A stretch of DNA of 64,000 nucleotides from Stieleria mannarensis (GTDB lineage: Bacteria > Planctomycetota > Planctomycetia > Pirellulales > Pirellulaceae): assembly GCF_014154935.1 (NCBI RefSeq), contig NZ_JACEHH010000001.1, positions 1 to 64,000 of the forward strand, read 5' to 3'. Positions 27,168 through 37,823 of the stretch are shown here, in pieces. The notes under the pieces are model-generated. The model was not told the DNA's origin. It saw only the letters and a program-made list of their open reading frames with translations, and made no database searches. Position 1 is the first letter of the stretch, and every line of letters begins with the position of its first letter. Both the position numbers and the translations under genes were made by a program.

Positions 27168-29123
27168 TTAGGGAATCAGCCAGAACGCTCCGGTCATCGC
27201 GGCCCCTTGGACCAGTGCTCCGCGGGCGCTGATCGGCACCGGCGGCACGATCCACGGGGCACAGTTACCCGGGCGGTAGTAACCCAACGCGTACTGGCAT
27301 TCGTTCGGCGGATGGATTCCCATTTTGTACGGCAGGACGGCGATGTTGGCAAAGAAGTGGGCCGAAGAAACGACCGGTTGCAACCAGGGACCGGCGGTGT
27401 GTCCGTAACGTTCCAGGTTGACCTGTTCAAAGTAGCGCGGCTTGCTGCACAGATTGGATGCTTTCCAGGTCATGGTCAGCGGGGCCCACGAGCGTGGCGT
27501 GTAGGGAACCTTCGCGATCAAGCATTCTTTGGGCAGCCCCCAGTTCTCCGACAGGTAACCCAGGTCGCCTTCACTGAGCTCGTTGACTTGCAACTCTTGT
27601 CGCGTGCCGTCTTCAGTTTCGATGATAACTTGTTCGTAAGCCAGTTCGATGAAGCGTCCGTTGGCGATCACGTTCCCGTCGATGTTGCTCCACGGCCGGT
27701 CGGTTTGTCGCGATTCGAACTTTTCCCGCTGCCGCTGGTAGTCGGCCGGATCAAACAGATCGGGACGGAACGGTGGGCTGGGGTCCAGCGAAATCTTGTC
27801 GATGGTCTCACGAGCGATGCGTGCCCGGAAGTCTTCACAGGACAATTGATTGGCCTTCAACATCGAGGTGTCGCCGGGCACGGGGCCGATGGGGGCTTGG
27901 TCGGCTCGACCGTTTGGCTCGCGCCGGGATCGGTCTTGGTCAAACGGGTTTTGATACGGAATGGGATCCGGTTGGGCAGCCTCGGTTGGCGTTCGATCCG
28001 AAGGTGAATCGGTCGGCATGTCGCCGGGATTGTCAGTCGGATCACTCAGCTGCGGGATCGACGGCGGCTCAATGGCAGGTTGATCCGCGGCTGCGTCGAG
28101 CGACGGTTCGGGGATCACTTGCTGGTCGGGATCGCTCAGCAAATCACGCATCGACGAACCTTCGTCCGGGGACGGCAAGCTCGGTGCGGGCAGCGATTGG
28201 GTGTCCGGGCCGACGCCGCGCAGGGCGTTCGGCGGAAGCTGCTCGGGCATCGGAGCGGGGGTGCCCGCGGCGTTGCCCTGCGGTGCCGCACCGGGCAGGT
28301 CGGGAAGCGTCAGCCCGGGGGCGGCGTCATCGCCGGACGTTTGCGGCGCGATGGCGAGTTGGGCGGTCGTGCCACCGCGACGCTGTTGCTGCGCGACGCG
28401 AGCGGCCGGAGCCGCTGCAGCCTGGGCCGGCGGATTGAGACCGTCGGCAAAGGGGTTGTTGAAAAAATCGTTGGCCTGGGCCAGTCGTTCCGGGGCGCGG
28501 CGTGGGGCGGGCGCTGCGGTGTTCGGAGCAACAGGGCTGGCGGCGCGTCGGTAGTTGCCGACCGGCGCGGCGGCTTCGGGCGCGCTGTATTGGGTTTGGC
28601 GAACCTGGCCGATGGCTTGCAAGCCTTGCGATCGGCGCGACAGTTGGGCTTGGCGGATCGTTCGTGACACGGCGGCCTGCCGGAAGGCGTTGGCCGGCTG
28701 GTGCATGTTGGCCGGCTGGGGCCGCATCGGATTGGCGACCGGTTGCTGGTGGGCGACCTGAGCGACGCCGGACGCGGGTGCGGGATTCGCCGGCGCTGCA
28801 GGGTTGGCCGGCGTTGTGGTGTTGGCCGGGATCGCAGCGTGTGTCCGAGTAGGTCGCGGCGGCGTGGCGAAGATGTCTCGCTGGGGCACTGCGGCGGGCG
28901 GGGGCGTGACTTTGGAACTCTTTCGCCAACGCAGGTTCCAGCTGGCGTTGGCTGACGAACCGGCTGACGATGGGGCCTGGGCGTCTGCGGTTCCCAGCAG
29001 GGCCGTCGACAGGCAGGCCAGTGCCAGCGCGGCGGTCGGTCCGTTCAGACGTCGCCTAATTTTGGTCCGACGAGTGGACGTCGGGGCTGTAATTGGGCGC
29101 TTCTTGAGTGATCGCAATGTCAT
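27168..29123 (-). CDS. Conserved planctomycete envelope protein, Pro/Ala-rich
   Basis: 651 residues from ATG 29123 ([14 protein letters not shown]). A basic head and hydrophobic [17 protein letters not shown] followed by QA look like a cleavable signal peptide. Residues ~70-420 are low-complexity ([21 protein letters not shown], Pro/Asp/Gln-rich), predicted disordered. The last ~230 residues are ordered: [23 protein letters not shown], then a Cys-rich part ([50 protein letters not shown]). I do not recognise a named family. The start lies inside guaB, overlapping its 3-prime end by 68 bp, implying translational coupling. Confidence 0.7.
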   Translation of the reverse strand: MTLRSLKKRPITAPTSTRRTKIRRRLNGPTAALALACLSTALLGTADAQAPSSAGSSANASWNLRWRKSSKVTPPPAAVPQRDIFATPPRPTRTHAAIPANTTTPANPAAPANPAPASGVAQVAHQQPVANPMRPQPANMHQPANAFRQAAVSRTIRQAQLSRRSQGLQAIGQVRQTQYSAPEAAAPVGNYRRAASPVAPNTAAPAPRRAPERLAQANDFFNNPFADGLNPPAQAAAAPAARVAQQQRRGGTTAQLAIAPQTSGDDAAPGLTLPDLPGAAPQGNAAGTPAPMPEQLPPNALRGVGPDTQSLPAPSLPSPDEGSSMRDLLSDPDQQVIPEPSLDAAADQPAIEPPSIPQLSDPTDNPGDMPTDSPSDRTPTEAAQPDPIPYQNPFDQDRSRREPNGRADQAPIGPVPGDTSMLKANQLSCEDFRARIARETIDKISLDPSPPFRPDLFDPADYQRQREKFESRQTDRPWSNIDGNVIANGRFIELAYEQVIIETEDGTRQELQVNELSEGDLGYLSENWGLPKECLIAKVPYTPRSWAPLTMTWKASNLCSKPRYFEQVNLERYGHTAGPWLQPVVSSAHFFANIAVLPYKMGIHPPNECQYALGYYRPGNCAPWIVPPVPISARGALVQGAAMTGAFWLIP

Positions 29124-30549
29124 GCGGGTGGTTCTCCCTAACCGTCGCTGCGGAAACGCGAATGAACCGTCCATCGCGTTTCAATTCGTCGATCGTCTTG
29201 GTTCCTAAATATCCCATGCCCGCTCGCAAGCCGCCGACCAGTTGGTAGACGTAATCGCTGAGCGGACCTTTGTAGGGCACACGGCCTTCGACGCCTTCGG
29301 GGACCAGTTTTCCGGCCTGGACTCCCTTTTGGCGATACCGATCGCTGCTGCCCTTGACCATCGCCCCCATCGATCCCATCCCACGGTACGTTTTGAACGT
29401 CCGGCCTTGGTACAGGATGACTTTTCCGGGGCTTTCGCTCAGTCCGGCAAACAAGCTGCCGATCATCACGGTGTTGGCCCCGGCGACGATTGCCTTGGTA
29501 ATGTCACCGCTGAAGCGAACGCCGCCGTCAGCAATGACAGGTATGTTTTTCTGCTTGGCGACCGCAGTCGCACGGAGGATCGCCGAGACTTGGGGCACAC
29601 CGACGCCGCTGATCACTCGCGTGGTGCAGATCGATCCGGGGCCGATTCCGACCTTGATCGCGTCCGCACCGGCATCGATCAGCGCCTGGGCCCCTTCCGC
29701 GGTCGCGACGTTCCCCGCGATCACATCGATGTCCCAGCCGGATTGTGCCTTAATCTCCTTGACCGTCTCGACCACGTTCTTGCTGTGGCCGTGAGCCGAA
29801 TCGACGACCAACAAGTCCACGCCTTGTCGGATCAACTCCTCGGCACGTTCCAGATCACCCACCCCGATTGCCGCTCCGACCCGCAATCTGCCTTGCGAAT
29901 CTTTGCACGCACGGGGAAACCGCTTCATCATGTCGATGTCGCGGATCGTGATCAGGCCCGTTAGTTTTCTATCTTCGTCAATCAGCAAAAGTTTCTCGAC
30001 TCTTTTTGCCGTTAAAATTCGCTCAGCTTCCTCAAGCGTTACATTCCCCGTTCCCGTCACCAGATTCTCACAGGTCATGACCTCGGAAATGGGGAGATCT
30101 GGGTCTTCTAGGAAGCGCAGGTCGCGGCGGGTCAGGATTCCGGCCAGCTTGCGGTCCTGGTCCACGATCGGAATCCCGGACACGTTGGCTTGGTCCATCA
30201 ACTCGGCGGCGCGGCTGACTTTCTCGCCCGGCTGCAGCGTGACCGGGTCGACGATGATCCCGTTGGCCGAGCGTTTGACTTTCAAGACCTCTTCGGTCTG
30301 GGCCTCGGTCGACAGGTTCTTGTGGATGATGCCCAAACCACCTTCTTTCGCCAGTCCGATTGCCATTTCGGCTTCGGTGACCGTGTCCATCGGGGAGGAC
30401 AGCAGGGGGATTTGCAGCCGGATTCGCTGTGTCAGCTGGCTGCTGACGTCGACTTCGCTGGGGACGACTTCGCTGTAGCGGGGTTCCAGCAGGACGTCAT
30501 CGAAGGTGACCCCTGAGTAGCTGATTTTGTCTTCAAACATGCCGAACAT
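29056..30549 (-). CDS. guaB: IMP dehydrogenase
   Basis: 497 residues. It oxidises IMP to XMP with NAD, the committing step of GMP synthesis. Order: N-terminal barrel part ([32 protein letters not shown]), two CBS domains (~100-215), then the barrel with [21 protein letters not shown] and [11 protein letters not shown], where Cys308 is the catalytic thiol. The flap residues follow ([16 protein letters not shown]). The C-terminus overlaps the next gene. Start [16 protein letters not shown] is reasonable. Confidence 0.97.
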   Translation of the reverse strand: MFGMFEDKISYSGVTFDDVLLEPRYSEVVPSEVDVSSQLTQRIRLQIPLLSSPMDTVTEAEMAIGLAKEGGLGIIHKNLSTEAQTEEVLKVKRSANGIIVDPVTLQPGEKVSRAAELMDQANVSGIPIVDQDRKLAGILTRRDLRFLEDPDLPISEVMTCENLVTGTGNVTLEEAERILTAKRVEKLLLIDEDRKLTGLITIRDIDMMKRFPRACKDSQGRLRVGAAIGVGDLERAEELIRQGVDLLVVDSAHGHSKNVVETVKEIKAQSGWDIDVIAGNVATAEGAQALIDAGADAIKVGIGPGSICTTRVISGVGVPQVSAILRATAVAKQKNIPVIADGGVRFSGDITKAIVAGANTVMIGSLFAGLSESPGKVILYQGRTFKTYRGMGSMGAMVKGSSDRYRQKGVQAGKLVPEGVEGRVPYKGPLSDYVYQLVGGLRAGMGYLGTKTIDELKRDGRFIRVSAATVRENHPHDIAITQEAPNYSPDVHSSDQN

Positions 30550-30626
30550 TCCTGACCGAGCGAAGCTGCGAAACGGGAAAAGCTTGGCAGTATGACGAAG
30601 ACGGATCGGGAACGGAAGTCGCCAAA

Positions 30627-32366
30627 CTACAGCGGGAATTCATCTTCCGCAGCGGCTTCGGCGTACAGCGGCATGTGCCGGTAGTAGACTTCCAGGATCA
30701 TGGTGGCGAACGAGGTCAGGCAGAGCCGGCCGGCTTCGCTCATGTGGGGGGCGCCGTTGAAATACCAGCTGCCCTTGGCGCCCTTGGATTGATCCTGGGT
30801 TTCGACCAGCCAATCGCGGAGTTCGGCGTTGAACTTGTCCCACTCCTTTCCGCCGTGGTGTCGGAGCACTTGGGCGGCGTAATAGTTGTAGTACAGGTCG
30901 GGTTTTTTGACGCCGATTTTGGCCAGGTGTTTGACCCCCTTTTTGATGCCGGGGTGGTTTTTATCCCAGCCGGTGTACATTCGGCACAGCAGCCCGACGG
31001 CGGTGGTGGCCGGTCGGGGCGTGGTGGACGGTTTGTTGTAGCCGTAGATCGAACCGCCGTCGCTGGAGACACGATCCAGGAACAAGGTGGAGCCTTGAAT
31101 GACGTTGGGGGGGATGCTCAGGTGTCCCATGTGCCCGCTCTTGAGCGCCATCACCTGCCAACCGACGACGGAGGTGTCGCCGCCGCTGGAGTCTCGTTTC
31201 CGGTACCGCCAGCCGCCGTCGCGGCACTGCGCCAGGGCGATGAAGTTGAGTGCGGCTTGGGCCGGGCCGGCCAAATCCGGGTCGCCGGTCATCGCGTAGG
31301 CTTCGCAGAGCGTGATCGCGGCCAGCCCGTGGTCGTACATGTTGCCGCCGCCGGTGTAGTCGATGTACGGCAAGCCTTGTTCTTTGCCGGGTTTTCCGTT
31401 CTGGACCAGGAATCGCAAGCCGCCCATCACGACGCCCTTGAATTCACCCTTGAGGTGCGTCTGGCCGGCGCCCATGAAGGGCAGCAAGGCCAGCGAGGTG
31501 GCGGCATTGAGTTGTTTGGCGCGGCCCGGTTTGGTGCAGCCATTGCCACAGGCACCGCGACAGACCAGTTCGTGTTGGAAGGTCCACGCGCCGGCGGTCG
31601 GTCCGCTTTTGATTTGGTGTCGTGAAAACCACTTCAGCGCTTCGGTGACCGCGGCTTCACTGCTGTCGGTTCCGCCGTATTTTCGCAGCAGTTTCTCCTT
31701 CATTTCCGAGCTGCGGCTGCCCATCGGCTTCATACTCATCGAAGCCATCGATTGCAGCGTCGTCGCGGCGGGGGCCATGTCGGCGGCGAAATCGCTGATG
31801 TCCAACGGGACCGCCGCGATGTCCAGCACGGGAACTTCCATGGCCACCGGTTCGACCATTTCGACCGGGTCGGTGATCTCGACTTCCTCGGTCATCTCCT
31901 CGGCCTCTTCGATCTCGCCGGGATCGAACTCCTCGATCGACAGTTCTTCGATTTCCGGTCCGTCGTCGCCGCCGCTGGACGCCGTCAGCACGTTGACGAT
32001 TTGGATCGGATCGGCGATCGAAACCAGTCCCAGGATCAACAGGATCAGCGCGTGCACGAGTGTGCTGACCAACCAGGCCGGCATCGCTTGAAAGAACAGG
32101 AACCGGTGATGGGTGCCCGCCGCGTCGTCGTCCTCTTCGCCCTCGTCCGCAGCGACCACGTCGGCGCCGATGATCTCGTCCGTCGTCGCTTCCGCGGTCG
32201 CCTGATTTGCCGCGCCCTGTTTGGTTGGGGCCTGTGCCTCGGCGTCGCCCAATGCCTCATCGGGATTGGCTGCTGTGCTCACGAAAGCGGTTCCTGAAGT
32301 CGTGCGGAAGAAGAGGGTGGGGCGCGTAGAAAACGGGACCGCAGCGACCGAAAACGTCGACTGCAT
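30627..32366 (-). CDS. Membrane-anchored alpha/alpha-toroid (prenyltransferase-like) protein
   Basis: 579 residues from ATG 32366; a GTG/ATG further up at 32453 is less likely because a TATACT box and GGGG sit just 5-prime of 32366. One TM helix ([21 protein letters not shown]) follows a cytoplasmic acidic segment, then an extremely acidic Glu/Val stretch ([20 protein letters not shown]). The C-terminal ~330 residues carry repeats like [27 protein letters not shown] and GYNKP that resemble the squalene-cyclase/prenyltransferase toroid. Catalytic signatures of those enzymes are absent, so it is probably a binding protein in the envelope. Typical of planctomycetes. Confidence 0.7.
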   Translation of the reverse strand: MQSTFSVAAVPFSTRPTLFFRTTSGTAFVSTAANPDEALGDAEAQAPTKQGAANQATAEATTDEIIGADVVAADEGEEDDDAAGTHHRFLFFQAMPAWLVSTLVHALILLILGLVSIADPIQIVNVLTASSGGDDGPEIEELSIEEFDPGEIEEAEEMTEEVEITDPVEMVEPVAMEVPVLDIAAVPLDISDFAADMAPAATTLQSMASMSMKPMGSRSSEMKEKLLRKYGGTDSSEAAVTEALKWFSRHQIKSGPTAGAWTFQHELVCRGACGNGCTKPGRAKQLNAATSLALLPFMGAGQTHLKGEFKGVVMGGLRFLVQNGKPGKEQGLPYIDYTGGGNMYDHGLAAITLCEAYAMTGDPDLAGPAQAALNFIALAQCRDGGWRYRKRDSSGGDTSVVGWQVMALKSGHMGHLSIPPNVIQGSTLFLDRVSSDGGSIYGYNKPSTTPRPATTAVGLLCRMYTGWDKNHPGIKKGVKHLAKIGVKKPDLYYNYYAAQVLRHHGGKEWDKFNAELRDWLVETQDQSKGAKGSWYFNGAPHMSEAGRLCLTSFATMILEVYYRHMPLYAEAAAEDEFPL

Positions 32367-32506
32367 GCCCCTTAAGTATAAGCGAAGGAGGGATAAATCA
32401 GCACAGCTGAAATCTACATTCTGCAAACGCAATCGCCCCAGTTTTGTACCCACCGCACAGATCGTGCGGGATGAATCGATTGAGATTGCGGCGGTTTTCG
32501 GGGGGG

Positions 32507-33124
32507 CTATTCCCCGGACGGGGTTGGTTTCCGCAGCTCCACTCGCAGCGGTTCGTAGTCGGCGACCTGGGTCAAGAACGCCGGCACGGCATTGCGAAAC
32601 CGCTCATTCAACTGGATCCGACGGTCGCCGTCGGCTTTTCCGATCCAGCCCTGTTCAAGATCGATGATGACTTCGGCATCGGGAAACCGTTTGGCTTCGG
32701 GATCGGAGAACCGCAGCATCATGCACTCGGTTTGCCCCAGACGCGACCGCATCGATTCGTTCTTGACCGACGTCCATCGATAACTGCGGTCATCGAGCAG
32801 CAGGTGACGCAGATGCCCCAGCCCCGGCATGCCGGTCAATCGAACCGGTTCGGCCTCCGCGGCCGGCTGGTCGGGCTGGATGATCAGATGGATTTCCGCG
32901 GCCAACTGAAACGCCTGGATCACCTCGGGCCCCCAGAATTTGGTGGTCTGTTCCAGCCGCGTTCGCCGGGCCCAGATGCTCAGGGCGGCCCCGGCGATCC
33001 CGAACAGCACGACGCCCAGGCCGATCAGGATTCCCCGCCGCGAGATCTGGGCGCGAGGGTCGTTGTATTTGTCGGCGTGAGCGTCGGTCTGGTCGTCCGT
33101 CTGGTCGTCGATTGGGGAGGTCAT
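32507..33124 (-). CDS. Hypothetical membrane-anchored protein (205 aa)
   Basis: An Asp/Gln-rich cytoplasmic head, RRGILIGLGVVLFGIAGAALSIWARR as one TM anchor, then a ~150-residue soluble domain with HLIIQPDQPAAEAEPVRLTG, a His-rich GHLRHLLLDDRSYRW and CMMLRFSDPEAKRFPDAEVIIDLEQGWI. No family recognised. Divergent from aroB with only 44 bp between starts. Confidence 0.6.
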   Translation of the reverse strand: MTSPIDDQTDDQTDAHADKYNDPRAQISRRGILIGLGVVLFGIAGAALSIWARRTRLEQTTKFWGPEVIQAFQLAAEIHLIIQPDQPAAEAEPVRLTGMPGLGHLRHLLLDDRSYRWTSVKNESMRSRLGQTECMMLRFSDPEAKRFPDAEVIIDLEQGWIGKADGDRRIQLNERFRNAVPAFLTQVADYEPLRVELRKPTPSGE

Positions 33125-33168
33125 CGGTTAAACTGCCGAAAAATTACAGGGGAGATCGAGACGACACA

Positions 33169-34284
33169 ATGAATTCAGAGCTTGCCAGCGATCCCGGTGA
33201 AAGCACCGTTTCAGTCGACTTGGGTGATCGTAGTTATCCAATTCATATTGCCACAGGGGCAACCGGGCGATTTGCCGCCGCGTTTGCCGAATCACTCGGC
33301 GACGTCAGTCACGTGCTGCTGATCTATGATGCCGCCGTCGAGCGTTGGGCCGAGGCGTTGGCCGGCCAGATCCGCAGCGAATCTGGCCGTGTTGATGCAA
33401 CGGCGGTCCCTTCGGGCGAACCCAGCAAGTCGATTGCAAAGTTCGGCGAGCTGTTGGATTGGATGCTGGATCGGGGGGCGGATCGACGCAGCGTCGTGGT
33501 CGCCGTCGGCGGCGGGGTGATCGGCGACCTGGCCGGTTTCGTCGCCGCATCGTTCGCCCGCGGAATCCGCTTCGTGCAAGTCCCGACGACCTTGTTGGCG
33601 ATGGTCGACAGCAGCGTCGGCGGCAAGACGGGGATCAACCTGTCCGGGGCCAAAAACATGGTCGGCGCGTTCTGGCAGCCCGAACTGGTTTGGATTGATA
33701 CCTTGGCGATGAAGACCCTGCCCGATCGCAGCTACTTGAGCGGTCTGGCCGAAGTCATCAAGTACGGCGTGATCGACGATGCCGCGTTCTTTGACTATTT
33801 GGAATCCAACTCGGCCGCGCTGGTCCGGCGCGATCCGGATGTGTTGCGGTATGCGATCCGGCAGAGCTGCTTGGCCAAAGCACGCGTCGTCGGTGAAGAC
33901 GAACGCGAAACCAGTGGCCGCCGAGCGATCTTGAATTACGGACACACCTTCGCCCATGCCATCGAAGCGACCGCGGGCTACGGAACGCTGTTGCACGGTG
34001 AAGCGGTCGCGATCGGAATGCAGATGGCCGCCTCGCTGGCGATCCAGTTGGGACGCTGCGACGCCGAGGTGCTGCGGCGCCAAACCAAGGTTCTGCAGGC
34101 TTGCCAGCTGCCGATCACGTTCCCCGACGCCGACGTCGCCGCCATGCTGCCGGTGATGATGCGCGACAAAAAAGTCGCCCACGGAAAGCTGCGTTTCATT
34201 TTGCCGACCAAAATCGGGCACGTGGAACTGGTCGGCGATGTCGATCCCGCCGAAGTCGAAACGGCGATTGCGGCGCATCGCTGA
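33169..34284 (+). CDS. aroB: 3-dehydroquinate synthase
   Basis: 371 residues from ATG 33169 (MNSELASDPGES), which has AGGGGAGA upstream; the frame is open to 33112. It converts DAHP to 3-dehydroquinate, step two of the shikimate pathway. NAD-binding GGGVIGDLAGFVAASFARG, active-site VPTTLLAMVDSSVGGKTGINL, KNMVGAFWQP and the zinc ligands around EVIKYG, GHTFAHAIE and HGEAVAIGM are present. Convergent with the fructosamine-kinase-like gene. Confidence 0.96.
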   Translation: MNSELASDPGESTVSVDLGDRSYPIHIATGATGRFAAAFAESLGDVSHVLLIYDAAVERWAEALAGQIRSESGRVDATAVPSGEPSKSIAKFGELLDWMLDRGADRRSVVVAVGGGVIGDLAGFVAASFARGIRFVQVPTTLLAMVDSSVGGKTGINLSGAKNMVGAFWQPELVWIDTLAMKTLPDRSYLSGLAEVIKYGVIDDAAFFDYLESNSAALVRRDPDVLRYAIRQSCLAKARVVGEDERETSGRRAILNYGHTFAHAIEATAGYGTLLHGEAVAIGMQMAASLAIQLGRCDAEVLRRQTKVLQACQLPITFPDADVAAMLPVMMRDKKVAHGKLRFILPTKIGHVELVGDVDPAEVETAIAAHR

Positions 34285-34303
34285 GGTGGCGCGGGGGGCG
34301 ACA

Positions 34304-34325
34304 GAGGTAGGAAGATTTTGGAGGG
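34304..34325. repeat. Dispersed GAGGTAGGAAGATTTTGGAG word
   Basis: A near-exact reverse complement of the word at 3981-4006. Placed just after the aroB stop. Confidence 0.55.
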
Positions 34326-34347
34326 CATGGGGGCCGAAGAACGACAA

Positions 34348-34542
34348 AACCCTCCCTGGAAGAGGTCGTGCGGTTTTTAACCTTTGATTTAACAGACGTT
34401 TACGACTTCACCCTCCCTGGCAGGGAGGGTCGCGGAGGAGGATACGACGACGCGGGGAGGGTTCGTTGCGGCTCGAAAGTACTCGGTCACCACCAATCGA
34501 CCCTCCCCTCGTTACGCTCGACCCTCCCTTCCAGGGAGGGTT
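34348..34542. repeat. CCCTCCCTGGCAGGGAGGG repeat cluster
   Basis: Several palindromic CCCTCCCT-x-AGGGAGGG units with fixed connecting text (GTCGCGGAGGAG, GACGACGCGGGGAGGG, CCCTCGTTACGCTCG). The same text and order recur at 62410-62559. It fills the space between convergent aroB and the kinase-like gene and may act as a bidirectional terminator. Confidence 0.8.
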
Positions 34543-34570
34543 TCGTCATTATGAAAGCCCTCTCCTTCTC

Positions 34571-35497
34571 CTACTTCAAAACCTGCTCGGCCGTCCGGCG
34601 GCACGCACTCGCGTACGACGGGCCGAACAGATTCAAATGGTTTAGCTGGTGGTACAGCATGTAAACGGCCACCCGTCGCTGCCAGCCGTCGGCCATCGGC
34701 CATTCGTCGACGTAAGCCCGCTCGAAGTCGCCGGGACAGCTGCCGAACCACTTGATCATGCCCCACTCGGCCTCGCGGCAACCCCGGTACACCGCCGGAT
34801 CGATCAAGGCGGGTTGCCCCGAGGTGTCGAACAGGTAGTTGCCGCTCCACAGGTCGCCGTGTAGCAGCGACAACGTCTCTTCCCGCCCTGAAAGCAGGTC
34901 CTCCATCCGGTCGATGATCCGCTGGCAGTCGGACTTCAACTTCGCATCGACCAGCCCCTGGTCGGCGGCCCAACGGATTTGGAACCCGATGCGTCGCGTG
35001 GCGAAAAATTCTGCCCACGAACTGCAGGCCCCGTTGGGCTGCCGGGCCGACCCGAGGTAGTTGTCCTCCGGCCAGCCCACGGAATCGCCGAGCGTTGCGC
35101 GGTGCAGTCGGGCCAGTTGTCGCCCGAATCGGCTGAACGCCTGTGACGAGGATCGCGGGGCGGCGTTGGGGATGAATTCCATCGCCAAGAATGCCTGTCG
35201 GTCCACGACATCGGCGGCATACACCTGGGGAATGCGGATCTCGTTCGCGTCGGCCAATGCCTGCAAACCACGAGCTTCACAGCGAAAATTCGAAACCATG
35301 TCGGCCGAATTGCGTTTGATCAACAGTTGGGTTTGCGGCTCGGCGGCGGCGAGACCGCTGGATTTTTGCCAAGATTGCGGGTCATCCCAACGAACCGTCA
35401 CGACCGAGGCTTCGCTGATGCAACCGCCGCCCAGAGGACGCTGGTCGATGACCGCCAGTGGCGTGTCGAGTAATCGAGACAGGGTGTCGGCAAGCAT
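34571..35497 (-). CDS. Fructosamine kinase family protein
   Basis: 308 residues. GGGCISEASVVTV opens the nucleotide-binding lobe, LLIKRN carries the ATP-binding Lys, FLAMEFI is the hinge, and the catalytic loop LLHGDLWSGNYLF followed by ALIDPAVYRGCREAEWGM matches the fructosamine-3-kinase family (HGDLW, then IDPAVYxGxxE). Members phosphorylate ketosamines on glycated proteins or metabolites, promoting deglycation. C-terminus (NHLNLFGPSYASACRRTAEQVL) is also family-like. Confidence 0.9.
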   Translation of the reverse strand: MLADTLSRLLDTPLAVIDQRPLGGGCISEASVVTVRWDDPQSWQKSSGLAAAEPQTQLLIKRNSADMVSNFRCEARGLQALADANEIRIPQVYAADVVDRQAFLAMEFIPNAAPRSSSQAFSRFGRQLARLHRATLGDSVGWPEDNYLGSARQPNGACSSWAEFFATRRIGFQIRWAADQGLVDAKLKSDCQRIIDRMEDLLSGREETLSLLHGDLWSGNYLFDTSGQPALIDPAVYRGCREAEWGMIKWFGSCPGDFERAYVDEWPMADGWQRRVAVYMLYHQLNHLNLFGPSYASACRRTAEQVLK

Positions 35498-35579
35498 GAT
35501 GCGAAGCGAGGATTTTCAGCACAAAGATTGAAACCTGGCGGTGTCCGCGTGGGTATTCTACAAGGACGGCGGGCGATTG

Positions 35580-35636
35580 GTGGGATAGGCTTCCAGCCTG
35601 TCGGGCAGAAAGTGACAGACGGGAAGCCTGTCCCAC
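35580..35636. repeat. Inverted repeat of the GGGATAGGCTTCCAGCC family
   Basis: Left arm 35580-35602; right arm 35614-35636 with several differences (GACGGGAAGCCTGTCCCAC). It lies upstream of the second redoxin/heme/copper gene and inside the spurious N-terminal extension of that reading frame. Confidence 0.8.
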
Positions 35637-35692
35637 ACCCTTGGTCGACTTTGTCCGTTCGAGCGATCCAATTAGTTCCAAAAACCATCAAG

Positions 35693-37651
35693 ATGAAGTT
35701 CCAAAAACTGCTCTCCTCCGCCGCGGCGTGTTTCACATTGATCCTCGGATCGTCGATTCAGCCTTCACCGGCCGAAGACCCCGTCGCGTCGCCCGCACTG
35801 GGCAAGCGTTTGACCCGCATCGACCTGGACGACCATCGCGGTCGGCGTTGGCAGCTGGAGGATTTCCAGCGAGATTCGCACTTGATTGTGGCGTTTTTGG
35901 GAACCGAATGTCCGCTGGCAAAGCTGTACGCCGTCCGGTTGCAATCGATGCAGGAAACGCTCGCCGACGAAGGCGTTCGCGTGGTCGGTGTGATGAGCAA
36001 CCGGCACGATTCGCTGTTGGACATCAGCGCGTTTGCGCAACGACAAAAGCTGACCTTCCCGATCGTCAAAGATGCCGGTGGCCGACTGGCCGACGACCTG
36101 GGTGCGACACGGACGCCCGAGGTGTTTGTGTTTGATGATCAGCGTCGGCTGCGGTATCGCGGCCGTGTCGATGACCAGTATGGAATCGGATACGTCCGCG
36201 ACAATCCGCGTCGCAACGACCTCCGTGAAGCGGTCGACGAGCTGTTGGCCGGGTCACCGGTTTCGGTTCCCCGGACCGAGGCGGTGGGCTGCATCATCGG
36301 TCGCAAAAAAGAAGTCCAGACCGATGCGGCGGTGACCTACGGCGGTCAAATTGCAGCGATCCTGCAACGCCACTGTGTCGAGTGTCATCGCGAGGGCGAG
36401 ATCGCTCCGTTTGCATTGACCGAGTACGAAGAGGTTGCCGGTTGGGCCGACATGATTGCCGAAGTCGTCGGCGATCAACGCATGCCTCCCTGGCACGCCG
36501 ATCCCGAGCACGGCAAATTTGCAAACGCCCGGCGAATGAGTGACGAGGAAAAGCAGTTGCTTTACGATTGGGCCCAGGCCGGTGCGCCGGCCGGTGACCT
36601 GAGCGACTTGCCCGTGCCGCCGGCCAAGGTCGCGGGATGGCAATTGCCGCGCGAGCCCGACTTGGTGTTCAAGGTCAGCCCCCAGCCGTTCGAAGTTCCC
36701 GCCGAGGGCGCCGTGCGCTATCAATACTTTCGCGTCGATCCGAAACTGGATCACGACGTCTGGATCGAAGCGGCCGAATTGAAGCCGGGCAATCGGAGTG
36801 TCGTGCATCACATTCTGGCGTTCGCGGTTCCCAAAGGCCAACGCCGAGGTCTGGACGGCGCCCGCGGATTCTTGGTCGGTTATGTTCCCGGCGCGCGTGT
36901 CGAACCCTGGCCGGCCGGGCATGCCAAACGGATTCCCGCCGGCAGCGAGCTGATCTTTCAAGTCCACTACACACCGATCGGAACCGCGGCCAAGGACCAA
37001 AGCGAGCTGGGGATTTGTCTGGTCGACGAAGCAACCGTCACGCACGAGATCGTGACCACCAGTGCCGTGCAAACACGATTTGCAATTCCGCCGGGCGCGG
37101 CCGATCATCCCGTCGCCGCGGTCAGCCCCGGGTTCCCCGCCGACGCGAAACTGTTGAGCATGAGCCCGCACATGCACGTCCGCGGCAAGGCGTTCGAGTA
37201 TGCGCTCAAGTCCAGCGGCGAAGTCTTGTTGTCGATCCCGCAGTACGACTTCAACTGGCAAACCACCTATGTCCTCAAGCAACCGTTGTCGCTGGACGAA
37301 GGCGATCAAATCGTTTGCCGGGCGGTGTTTGATAACAGTAAAGGCAATCTCAACAATCCCGATCCGTCGGCGACCGTGCGTTGGGGAGATCAGACCTGGG
37401 ACGAAATGATGATCGGCTATTACCATCTGTCGGTGCCCCGCGATCGCGACGATACCGGTCCCACGCAAGCCGAACGCAGCCGCGCGGCGATCCAGCGCGC
37501 CGTCCGACTGGCGACCTTCGATCGCATCGACCGGGACAAAGACGGCAAACTGACCAAGGCCCAAACACCGCGCAAGCTGCACAAGGTCTTTGAAGAGTTG
37601 GATGCCGACGGGAATGGCGTGCTGACCCGCCAAGAAGCCGAAACTCAATAA
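35693..37651 (+). CDS. Redoxin / cytochrome c / copper monooxygenase-like protein with C-terminal EF-hands
   Basis: 652 residues from ATG 35693 (MKFQKLLSSAAACFTLILGSS, a signal peptide); the frame is open to 35528 through a dispersed repeat, which I exclude. Redoxin domain with Cys73 in GTECPLAKL; heme site HCVECH; then the copper-monooxygenase fold with VVHHILAF, HYTPIG, HMHVRG and WDEMMIG, matching the His/Met ligand order of PHM-type enzymes. The last ~43 residues hold two EF-hand loops (DRDKDGKLTKAQ and DADGNGVLTRQE). Paralogue of 1891-3771, which lacks EF-hands. Secreted redox enzyme, substrate unknown. Confidence 0.78.
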   Translation: MKFQKLLSSAAACFTLILGSSIQPSPAEDPVASPALGKRLTRIDLDDHRGRRWQLEDFQRDSHLIVAFLGTECPLAKLYAVRLQSMQETLADEGVRVVGVMSNRHDSLLDISAFAQRQKLTFPIVKDAGGRLADDLGATRTPEVFVFDDQRRLRYRGRVDDQYGIGYVRDNPRRNDLREAVDELLAGSPVSVPRTEAVGCIIGRKKEVQTDAAVTYGGQIAAILQRHCVECHREGEIAPFALTEYEEVAGWADMIAEVVGDQRMPPWHADPEHGKFANARRMSDEEKQLLYDWAQAGAPAGDLSDLPVPPAKVAGWQLPREPDLVFKVSPQPFEVPAEGAVRYQYFRVDPKLDHDVWIEAAELKPGNRSVVHHILAFAVPKGQRRGLDGARGFLVGYVPGARVEPWPAGHAKRIPAGSELIFQVHYTPIGTAAKDQSELGICLVDEATVTHEIVTTSAVQTRFAIPPGAADHPVAAVSPGFPADAKLLSMSPHMHVRGKAFEYALKSSGEVLLSIPQYDFNWQTTYVLKQPLSLDEGDQIVCRAVFDNSKGNLNNPDPSATVRWGDQTWDEMMIGYYHLSVPRDRDDTGPTQAERSRAAIQRAVRLATFDRIDRDKDGKLTKAQTPRKLHKVFEELDADGNGVLTRQEAETQ

Positions 37652-37655
37652 GCCT

Positions 37656-37715
37656 GTGGGAGAGGCTTCCCGCCTGTCGCTCCTCCCAGTACGACGGCCC
37701 TTCCGGGCGGTCGCT
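37656..37715. repeat. Two dispersed-repeat fragments
   Basis: A variant arm GTGGGAGAGGCTTCCCGCC (37656-37678) abuts a GTACGACGGCCCTTCCGGGC element (37688-37715). They directly follow the stop of the redoxin gene and precede hsp20. Confidence 0.65.
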
Positions 37716-37823
37716 CCGCCATTGGCATGCCACGTGCATCAACGTCTCCACGAAACCCGAAACTGTCGCCATGACAGTCTTCGCCGGGCAACCGACCTTC
37801 AACTCTTTCGTGGAGCTATCGCG

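Noticed and set aside
30675-31625. Plus-strand open frame of 316 codons
   Set aside because: Antisense to the toroid-type envelope protein; composition is the mirror of a real gene.
35528-35692. N-terminal extension of the second redoxin/heme/copper protein
   Set aside because: It reads through a dispersed inverted repeat, and a proper signal peptide starts at 35693.
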